13,294 nt of DNA, from positions 1-13,294 of the forward strand of contig CASTQR010000028.1 in NCBI GenBank assembly GCA_949451265.1. The letters are read 5' to 3'. Each line of letters begins with the position of its first letter. The first letter of the stretch is position 1. The DNA comes from an uncultured Eubacteriales bacterium. Lineage in GTDB: Bacteria; Bacillota_A; Clostridia; Oscillospirales; Oscillospiraceae. Position numbers and translations under genes: made by a program. Positions 7,595 to 13,294 of the stretch are shown one piece after another. The notes under the pieces are model-generated. The model searched no databases, was not told the DNA's origin, and was given only the letters and a program-made list of their open reading frames with translations.

Positions 7595-8224
7595 ATGGAA
7601 AGGGACAATCGGATGGATGAAAACTTAGAGGGCCTGCGGGACGGCCCAGCCCCGGAGGAGGGCCAGGAGGACACCGGCTCCAAGGCCCGCCGGGACGGCG
7701 CCGCCAGCCGGGATCTGTACCTGAACGTGCGGGTGCTGGTGGGGATGATGGCGGTATTCGTGCTGCTGTTCACCTTTGTGGCCCGGGTCATTGTGGTCAG
7801 CGGGCCGTCCATGGAGAGCACCCTCTGGGAGGGGGATCTGATTTTCGTCTGGTCCCTGGGGTACGAGCCGAAACAGGGCGACATCGTGGTGCTGACCCAG
7901 GAGCGGTACCAGGAGGACTCCATCATCAAGCGGGTCATCGCCACGGAGGGCCAGCGGGTGGACATCGACTACGGCACCGGCACGGTGTACGTGGATAACA
8001 AGGCCCTCACCGAGGACTATATCAACGAGCCTATGCGCCTGCCCAACTGGGGGGAGGGGGTCAACCACGTGACGGTGCCCGAGGGCTGCATTTTCGTCAT
8101 GGGGGACAACCGCAACCACTCCGCCGACAGCCGCCATCCGGATATCGGCATCGTGGACAACCGCTGCGTCATCGGCCGGGGGCTGGCGGTGCTGTTCCCC
8201 TTCCACCACTGGCAGGGATTATGA
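7595..8224 (+). CDS. lepB: Signal peptidase I
   Basis: Membrane serine protease that removes signal peptides from exported proteins. The 209-residue product is typical of Gram-positive (Sip-type) enzymes. It has an acidic cytoplasmic N-terminal tail (about 1-38), one helix at about 44-62, the nucleophile S72 in SGPSMESTL, the general base K112 in KRVIA, and the GDNRNHSADSR signature, followed by VIGRG near the C terminus. ATG at 7595 has GGAAGGA just upstream; the ATG at 7613 would trim six residues. It follows the ftsH stop by 3 bp, so co-expression is very likely. FtsH and signal peptidase both act at the membrane on translocon-linked substrates, but a direct functional link is an inference. 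Confidence 0.95.
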   Translation: MERDNRMDENLEGLRDGPAPEEGQEDTGSKARRDGAASRDLYLNVRVLVGMMAVFVLLFTFVARVIVVSGPSMESTLWEGDLIFVWSLGYEPKQGDIVVLTQERYQEDSIIKRVIATEGQRVDIDYGTGTVYVDNKALTEDYINEPMRLPNWGEGVNHVTVPEGCIFVMGDNRNHSADSRHPDIGIVDNRCVIGRGLAVLFPFHHWQGL

Positions 8225-8234
8225 GGTGTAAGCG

Positions 8235-9194
8235 ATGAAAAACAGCGTATCCGGGCGGATGCCCTGGCTGATCTCCGCGGGGGGGGCGGCGCTGGCCGCG
8301 GCGCTCCTGCGGCGGTGGCAGCTGGCCTCCGCCTTTGAGCCGGAAACCGGCCTTGCCATACCGGGAGCCCAGGCCAGCGTGATCCTCACCTGCGTGGTGT
8401 TGATGGCGGGGGCCTGGTTTATCCTGCTGTCCCTGCACCAGCCGGTGACGAAAGGGCCCATGGCCCCCGGCCAGGCCCACCGCTGGGACATGGTGTTCCT
8501 GGACGCGGGGGACCCGGTATTCCCCATTTTGGAAGTGGCGGCGGCGCTGCTGGCGGTGCTGGCGGTGCCGGTGCTGTTCGTGGTGGGGGTGGGGCAGTTC
8601 CAGCTCTATCAGGCGGCGGTGGACGCCGGCGTCCAGCCCCCCAGCAACAACGGGATGCTCACCCTTGCCACGGCGGCGGGGGCGCTTTTGGCGGCATTGG
8701 GCCTGCTGCAAATGGGCCGGGACGGCCTGCGCCCCGGCAGAAGGGGCAAGGGGGGCTTTTCCGCCGCCCTGCCCGGGGTGGCGGGCTGCGTGTGGCTGAT
8801 GGAGAGCTTCCGGGCCCACGCCGCCAACCCGGTGCGCTGGGACTACGCCCCCCAGCTCCTCGCCATCGTGCTGGGGATGGCCTTCTACATGGACTTCGCC
8901 GGCATGTCCGCCGGGGCGGCACGGCCCCGCCGCCTGCTGTGGCTGGCGGGGATGACGGCGATCCTGTCGGCGGCGTCCCTCGCGTCCACGCTTGCGGAGC
9001 TGTCCCTTGCCACCGGGGCGGGGGGCTCCCTGTGGTGCGCCGAGCTGGGGGATGTGCTGCTGCTGTTCTCCCAGACCCTGGCGGCGGCGGGGGTGCTGTG
9101 GCGGCTGCCCCCCAACCTGGAGAGCCAACCCAAATACCATCCCCCCCGGCCCGCCGGGGAGCAAAGCATACAGGAGGATACCGACCATGAATGA
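8235..9194 (+). CDS. Polytopic membrane protein, function unknown
   Basis: I do not recognise the family. The 319-residue product has about eight hydrophobic segments (roughly 10-25, 46-66, 98-118, 140-158, 174-190, 204-222, 234-256 and 265-290). Between the first two is a polar stretch containing RRWQLASAFEPETGL, which looks like a conserved motif rather than random loop. It ends in a short polar tail. No catalytic motif, ATP site or transporter signature is evident. ATG at 8235 has GAGGTG (8223-8228) at 6 bp spacing. It begins 10 bp after lepB, and its last codons overlap metG by 8 bp (ATGAATGA), so it lies firmly inside the transcription unit. Codon use matches its neighbours, so there is no sign of recent transfer. 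Topology is estimated by eye. Confidence 0.85.
   Translation: MKNSVSGRMPWLISAGGAALAAALLRRWQLASAFEPETGLAIPGAQASVILTCVVLMAGAWFILLSLHQPVTKGPMAPGQAHRWDMVFLDAGDPVFPILEVAAALLAVLAVPVLFVVGVGQFQLYQAAVDAGVQPPSNNGMLTLATAAGALLAALGLLQMGRDGLRPGRRGKGGFSAALPGVAGCVWLMESFRAHAANPVRWDYAPQLLAIVLGMAFYMDFAGMSAGAARPRRLLWLAGMTAILSAASLASTLAELSLATGAGGSLWCAELGDVLLLFSQTLAAAGVLWRLPPNLESQPKYHPPRPAGEQSIQEDTDHE
9172..9177 (+). promoter_or_regulatory. Ribosome binding site for metG
   Basis: AGGAGG lies 9 bp before ATG 9187, inside the end of the preceding membrane protein gene. This sets the metG start at 9187 and argues against the much longer in-frame reading that opens at 8992. Confidence 0.8.
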
Positions 9195-11163
9195 CAAGAA
9201 GTTTTATATCACCACCCCGATTTACTACCCCTCCGGCAAGCTCCACATCGGCCACGCCTACTGCACCGTGGCCACCGACGCCATGGCCCGGTACAAGCGG
9301 CTGTGCGGGTACGACGTGATGTTCCTCACCGGCACCGATGAGCACGGCCAGAAGATCGAAAGCAAGGCCAAGGAGGCCGGGGTCACCCCCCAGGAATTTG
9401 TGGACAATATCGTGGCGGCCCCCGGCGGGGTGCTGGATCTGTGGAAGCTGATGAATATCAGCTACGACCGCTTTATCCGCACCACGGATGATTACCATGT
9501 GGAATCTATTCAGAAAATATTCCGGGCAATGTACGACAAGGGGGACATTTACAAGGGCGCCTACCAGGGCAAGTACTGCACCCCCTGCGAGTCCTTCTGG
9601 ACGGAGAGCCAGCTGGTGGACGGCAAGTGCCCCGACTGCGGCCGGGAGGTTCACGACGCGGAGGAGGAGGCCTACTTCTTCCGGGCGTCCAAGTACGCCG
9701 GCCGCGTCCGGGATCTGCTGCTGAACACCGGCTTCCTGGAGCCCCGCTCCCGGGTGAACGAGATGGTGAACAACTTCATCGACTGCGAGGGGGGCTTGCA
9801 GGATCTCTGCGTGTCCCGCACCTCCTTCACCTGGGGGGTGCCCGTGGACTTCGACCCGGGCCACGTGGTGTACGTGTGGCTGGACGCCCTGTTTAACTAT
9901 ATGACCGCCTTGGGTTATCAAAACGATAAATATAACGACCTGGAGAGGTTCTGGCCCGCCGACGCCCATTTCGTGGGCAAGGAGATCGTCCGCTTCCACG
10001 CCATCTACTGGCCCGCCTTCCTCATGAGTATGGAGCTGCCCCTGCCCAAGAAGGTGTACGGCCACGGCTGGCTCAACTTCAACGGGGACAAGATGTCCAA
10101 GTCCAAGGGGAACGTGGTGGACCCCCACCTGCTGTCCCAGCGGTACGGGGTGGACGCCCTGCGGTTCTTCCTGCTGCGCTCCTTCCCCTTCGGGAGCGAC
10201 GGGAACTTCACCAACGAGCTGCTGATCCAGACCATCAACAACGACCTGGCCAACGATCTGGGGAACCTGGTGAGCCGCACCGTGTCCATGGTGGAGAAGT
10301 ACTTCGGCGGCGCCCTGCCGGAGGAGCAGGCCCGGAACATGGAGAAGGACGGGGAGCTGATCTCCGCCATCACCGGCCTCCGGGACAAATACGAGGAGCA
10401 GATGGAGAAATTCCAGTTCCAGAACGCCCTGGAGGAGATCTTCAAGGTGATCCAGCGGGCCAACAAGTATATCGATGAAAACGCCCCCTGGGTGCTGGCC
10501 CGGGACATGGAGGCCAACGGCCCCCGGCTGGCCTTTGTGATGTACCACCTGCTGGAGGCCCTGCGGGTGTGCGCCATCCTGCTGACCCCCTTCATGCCCC
10601 AGTCGGCGGAGGAGGTGCTGCGGCAGATTGGCGCGGACGCAGCCTGCTCCACCTGGGACAGCGCCGGGAGCTGGGGCGGCCTGCCCAAGGCCGTCACCGT
10701 CCGCCGGGGGGACAACCTGTTCCCCCGCATCGACCTGGAAAAGGAGCTGAAGGAATTGGACGCCATCATGGAGGAAGCCAAAAAGGCCGCCCTGCCCGAC
10801 CTGGAGATCGAGCCGTTTATCGAGGAACAGGTGGATTTCGACACCTTCTGCAAGTCCGACTTCCGGGCGGTGAAGGTGAAGGCCTGCGAGAACGTGAAGA
10901 AGTCCGCCAAGCTGCTGCGCTTCACCCTGGACGACGGCACGGGGACGGACCGGCAGATCCTCTCCGGCATCGCCATGTACTACAAGCCGGAGGAGCTGGT
11001 GGGCAAGACCCTGGTGGCCATCGTGAACCTGCCTCCCCGGAAGATGATGGGGCTGGACAGCTGCGGTATGCTGATCTCCGCCGTCCACACCGAGCAGGGG
11101 GAGGAGCGGCTCCATCTGCTGATGGTGGACGACGCCATCCCCGCCGGGGCCAAGCTGTGCTGA
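9187..11163 (+). CDS. metG: Methionyl-tRNA synthetase with C-terminal tRNA-binding domain
   Basis: Class I aminoacyl-tRNA synthetase that charges tRNA-Met, including the initiator. The 658-residue product starts FYITTPIYYPSGKLHIGHAY, with the HIGH signature at 20-23, TGTDEHGQKI soon after, one zinc knuckle (C131, C134, C148, C151) in the connective peptide, and KMSKS at 302-306. After the helical anticodon-binding domain, residues from about 555 form the OB-fold tRNA-binding domain (FRAVKVKACE, then NLPPRKMMGLDSCGM), which promotes dimerisation in this family. The start is set by AGGAGG at 9172-9177 and overlaps the previous stop by 8 bp. Around 9409-9435 the protein reads VAAPGGVLDLW, which seems about three residues longer than the usual version; this is from memory and may be a lineage feature. 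The importer permease starts 16 bp downstream. Confidence 0.97.
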   Translation: MNDKKFYITTPIYYPSGKLHIGHAYCTVATDAMARYKRLCGYDVMFLTGTDEHGQKIESKAKEAGVTPQEFVDNIVAAPGGVLDLWKLMNISYDRFIRTTDDYHVESIQKIFRAMYDKGDIYKGAYQGKYCTPCESFWTESQLVDGKCPDCGREVHDAEEEAYFFRASKYAGRVRDLLLNTGFLEPRSRVNEMVNNFIDCEGGLQDLCVSRTSFTWGVPVDFDPGHVVYVWLDALFNYMTALGYQNDKYNDLERFWPADAHFVGKEIVRFHAIYWPAFLMSMELPLPKKVYGHGWLNFNGDKMSKSKGNVVDPHLLSQRYGVDALRFFLLRSFPFGSDGNFTNELLIQTINNDLANDLGNLVSRTVSMVEKYFGGALPEEQARNMEKDGELISAITGLRDKYEEQMEKFQFQNALEEIFKVIQRANKYIDENAPWVLARDMEANGPRLAFVMYHLLEALRVCAILLTPFMPQSAEEVLRQIGADAACSTWDSAGSWGGLPKAVTVRRGDNLFPRIDLEKELKELDAIMEEAKKAALPDLEIEPFIEEQVDFDTFCKSDFRAVKVKACENVKKSAKLLRFTLDDGTGTDRQILSGIAMYYKPEELVGKTLVAIVNLPPRKMMGLDSCGMLISAVHTEQGEERLHLLMVDDAIPAGAKLC

Positions 11164-11179
11164 CGGAGGACGGTTCCCC

Positions 11180-11854
11180 ATGGACAGCCGGCTGCTGAAT
11201 ATCCTCATTGATTCCTTCCCCAAAATCCTCATCCCCGGCCTGACCATGACCCTGCCCCTCACCGCCATCGCCTTCTCCATCGCCATGGTGATCGCGGTGG
11301 CGGCGGCGCTGGCCCAGTTCGCCAAGGTGCCGGTGATCACCCAGATCTGCCGGCTTTACATCTGGATCTTCCGGGGCACGCCTTTGCTGGTGCAGCTCTT
11401 TGTGGTGTTCTACGGCCTGCCCAAGGTTGGGATCACGATTTCCCCCTTCCCCGCCGCCGTGCTGGTGTTCTCCCTGAACGAGGGGGCCTACTGCGCGGAG
11501 ACGGTCCGGGCCTCCCTGGAGGCGGTGCCCGCGGGACAGCTGGAGGCGGGGCTGTGCGCGGGGCTGAGCTATTTGCAGACCATGCGGCGGATCATCCTGC
11601 CCCAGGCCATGCGCACCGCTTTCCCGCCCCTGTCCAATTCCCTCATCGCCATGGTGAAGGACACGTCGCTGGCGGCGAATATCACGGTGGTGGAGATGTT
11701 CCGGGCCGCGGAGCAGATCAACGCCCGGGTGTACGAGCCGCTGGCCCTTTACATCGAGGTGGGGCTGATCTACCTGCTGTTTTCCACCGCGCTCACCTGG
11801 CTCCAGCGGTGGGGGGAGAAGAAGCTGGGCGCGTACGAGAACCGGGGGGTGTGA
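11180..11854 (+). CDS. Polar amino-acid ABC transporter permease (HisM/cystine-type)
   Basis: Inner-membrane channel subunit of a polar amino-acid importer; it works as a dimer with the following ATPase. The 224-residue product has about five helices, with the early TMTLPLTAI segment (22-30), the family hallmark RGTPLLVQLF at 65-74, and the ATPase-docking EAA loop from E122 (EAGLCAGLS, then RRIILPQA at 136-143). Next comes SLIAMVKDTSLA (154-165), a stretch strongly conserved in this family. Overall resemblance is closest, from memory, to cystine permeases such as E. coli TcyL (YecS). ATG has GGAGGA (11165-11170) 9 bp upstream. It follows metG by 16 bp and precedes the ATPase by 3 bp. Substrate cannot be fixed from sequence alone. 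Confidence 0.93.
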   Translation: MDSRLLNILIDSFPKILIPGLTMTLPLTAIAFSIAMVIAVAAALAQFAKVPVITQICRLYIWIFRGTPLLVQLFVVFYGLPKVGITISPFPAAVLVFSLNEGAYCAETVRASLEAVPAGQLEAGLCAGLSYLQTMRRIILPQAMRTAFPPLSNSLIAMVKDTSLAANITVVEMFRAAEQINARVYEPLALYIEVGLIYLLFSTALTWLQRWGEKKLGAYENRGV

Positions 11855-11857
11855 GCC

Positions 11858-12592
11858 GTGCTGCTGCAAGTGGAAAACGTGCGCAAGTCCTTCGGCGCGC
11901 TGGAGGTGCTGAAGGGCGTGAGCCTGTCGGTGGACCGGGGGGACGTGGTGGCCATACTCGGCCCCAGCGGGTCGGGGAAAACCACCCTCCTCCGGTGCGT
12001 CAACTTCCTGGAGCGGGCGGACGGGGGGACGCTCTCCTTTGATGGGGAGCGGTTCGACCTGGCACACACCCCGAAAAAGGACGCGGCCCGCCTGCGGAGG
12101 AAAACCGCCTTTGTGTTCCAGAGCTACAACCTGTTTTTGAACAAGACCGCCCTGGAAAATGTGGCGGAGGGGCTGATTATCGCCCGGAAAATTCCCAAGG
12201 CCGAGGCCCTGGACACCGCCCGCCATGCCCTGGACAAGGTGGGTATGCTGGACCGGGCGGATCACTACCCCAGCCAGCTCTCCGGCGGGCAGCAGCAGCG
12301 GGCCGCCATCGCCCGGGCCATCGCCGCCCGGCCGGAGATCATCTACTTTGACGAGCCCACCTCCGCCCTGGACCCGGAGCTCACCGGGGAGGTGCTGTCC
12401 GTCATGCGGCAGCTGGCGGACGAGGGCATGACCATGCTGGTGGTGACCCACGAGCTGGGCTTTGCCCGCACGGTGTCCAGCCACACGGTGTTTATGGAGC
12501 ACGGCGTGGTGGTGGAGGCGGGGCCATCCCGCCAGATGTTTGACAGCCCCCGGGAGGAGCGGACAAAAGCCTTCCTCCAGACCGGGGCGTGA
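11858..12592 (+). CDS. Polar amino-acid ABC transporter ATP-binding protein
   Basis: Energising subunit of the importer. The 244-residue product has all nucleotide-binding elements: Walker A GPSGSGKT at 35-42, Q-loop Q88 in FQSYNLF, signature LSGGQ at 141-145 followed by QQR, Walker B IIYFDEPTSALDPE with D165-E166, and the H-loop H198 in VVTHEL. This pattern and length match the GlnQ/HisP/TcyC-type group. The start is GTG; only a G-rich run (11844-11849), rather than a classic AGGAGG, lies 8 bp upstream, so translation probably depends on coupling to the permease gene, whose stop is 3 bp away. A 33-bp gap separates it from the binding protein. Confidence 0.95.
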   Translation: MLLQVENVRKSFGALEVLKGVSLSVDRGDVVAILGPSGSGKTTLLRCVNFLERADGGTLSFDGERFDLAHTPKKDAARLRRKTAFVFQSYNLFLNKTALENVAEGLIIARKIPKAEALDTARHALDKVGMLDRADHYPSQLSGGQQQRAAIARAIAARPEIIYFDEPTSALDPELTGEVLSVMRQLADEGMTMLVVTHELGFARTVSSHTVFMEHGVVVEAGPSRQMFDSPREERTKAFLQTGA

Positions 12593-12625
12593 CCTGATTT
12601 GACCATGAGATTAGGAGTGTTACCC

Positions 12626-13294
12626 ATGAATTTCAAGCGTTTCGCCGCGGCGGTGTCCGCCTTTGCCGTGGTTTTACTGGGCCTGCTGCTGCTGGCGGGC
12701 TGCGCCCCCAAGGGGGAGGACAAGGGCGGCGATCTGCTGGCCAGCATACAGGCCAAGGGGGAGATCACCGTGGCCCTGGAGGGCACCTGGTCCCCCTGGG
12801 GCTACCACGACGAGTCAGGGGAGCTGGTGGGCTACGACGTGGAGGTGGCCCAGGCCATCGCGGACAAGCTGGGGGTGAAGGCGTCCTTCGTGGAGGGCGA
12901 GTTCAACGGCCTGCTGGCGGGGCTGGAGGCCGGGCGGTACGACATCATGGTGAATGGCGTGGAGATCGATGACGCCCGCCGGGAGAAGTACGACTTCTCC
13001 GCCCCCTACGCCTATAACCGCACGGTGGTGATCACCCGGGCCGACGATAATTCCATCCAGAAGATGGAGGACCTGAAGGGCAAGCTCACCGCCAACACCC
13101 TCCAGAGCACCTACGCGGCGGTGGGGGAGAAGTACGGCGCGGAGGTCACCGGGGTGGACGACTTCATCCAGACCATCGAGCTGCTGACCTCTGGGCGCAT
13201 CGACGCCACCCTCAACGCCGACGTGAGTTTCAACGACTACATGGCCCAGCACCCGGACGCCCCCATCAAGATCGCCTGCACCGACCCGGACGCC
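12626..13294 (+). CDS. Amino-acid ABC transporter substrate-binding lipoprotein, 3' end missing
   Basis: Extracellular binding protein of the importer, anchored by lipid. The frame has no stop up to the window edge, giving 223 residues of an expected total near 270. The signal peptide has FKR, a hydrophobic core and the lipobox LLAGC with C26 as the lipidated residue. The mature part shows family-3 solute-binding features: LEGTWSPWGYHDESG (from residue 51), LVGYDVEVAQAIADKLG, a GLLAGLEAGRYDIM segment, and DDARREKYDFSAPY, where R118 aligns with the arginine that holds the substrate carboxylate. The LEGT and KYDFS..PY wording resembles cystine-binding proteins (FliY/TcyJ). ATG 12626 has AGGAG (12613-12617) 8 bp upstream; an in-frame ATG at 12605 would add seven residues and is less likely. 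Confidence 0.93.
   Translation, partial: MNFKRFAAAVSAFAVVLLGLLLLAGCAPKGEDKGGDLLASIQAKGEITVALEGTWSPWGYHDESGELVGYDVEVAQAIADKLGVKASFVEGEFNGLLAGLEAGRYDIMVNGVEIDDARREKYDFSAPYAYNRTVVITRADDNSIQKMEDLKGKLTANTLQSTYAAVGEKYGAEVTGVDDFIQTIELLTSGRIDATLNADVSFNDYMAQHPDAPIKIACTDPDA

Noticed and set aside
8992..9186. Possible 65-residue N-terminal extension of methionyl-tRNA synthetase
   Set aside because: The extension lies in another frame of the upstream membrane protein gene, has a Cys/Pro/Arg-rich shadow composition, and the true start at 9187 has AGGAGG and the normal family N terminus.
8659..11340. Minus-strand open frame of 893 codons opposite metG
   Set aside because: Its codons are in register with metG, so it stays open simply because metG uses no TTA, CTA or TCA codons. 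The translation is low-complexity His/Gly/Gln/Leu-rich, it has no family resemblance, and the plus strand holds a clear synthetase.
10922..12502. Minus-strand open frame of 526 codons opposite the ABC permease and ATPase
   Set aside because: It is in codon register with the two plus-strand genes, both in the same frame, and is explained by the same codon bias. The composition is repetitive and the sense genes are certain.

Overview
The window is a gene-dense, GC-rich stretch of bacterial chromosome in which every supported gene lies on the plus strand. There are twelve protein genes. The first is cut by the left edge and the last by the right edge. The largest gap between genes is 40 bp, several neighbours overlap, and I see no intrinsic terminator, tRNA, rRNA, CRISPR array, insertion sequence or attachment site. 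No stretch above 300 bases lacks a gene. The gene order gdpP-rplI-dnaB followed by tilS-hpt-ftsH is characteristic of Firmicutes, and strong AGGAGG-type ribosome binding sites plus a lipoprotein-anchored binding protein also fit a Gram-positive-type host. The GC-rich codon use suggests a high-GC clostridium, for example Oscillospiraceae-like gut bacteria. The lineage is an inference; no marker here fixes it.

Region 1 (1-3825): the C-terminal part of a GdpP-type cyclic-di-AMP phosphodiesterase, ribosomal protein bL9, a 90-residue membrane protein ending in a zinc ribbon (function unknown), and the replicative helicase DnaB (called DnaC in Bacillus). Region 2 (3825-8224): tRNA-Ile lysidine synthetase TilS, hypoxanthine phosphoribosyltransferase, the membrane AAA+ protease FtsH (TTG start) and signal peptidase I. 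Region 3 (8235-11163): an unrecognised polytopic membrane protein of 319 residues that overlaps methionyl-tRNA synthetase by 8 bp. Region 4 (11180-13294): a polar amino-acid ABC importer, in the order permease, ATPase, binding lipoprotein (cut off). Its sequence resembles the cystine-type subgroup.

Together these look like a long housekeeping transcription unit, or several read-through units, linking second-messenger turnover, translation, replication, purine salvage, membrane protein quality control and secretion, followed by an amino-acid uptake module. I find no convincing new system such as defence, mobile or biosynthetic genes. The best candidates for new biology are the two uncharacterised membrane proteins lodged between core genes, an atypical residue in the GdpP DHHA1 motif, and small hairpins in the two longest gaps, before rplI and before ftsH.
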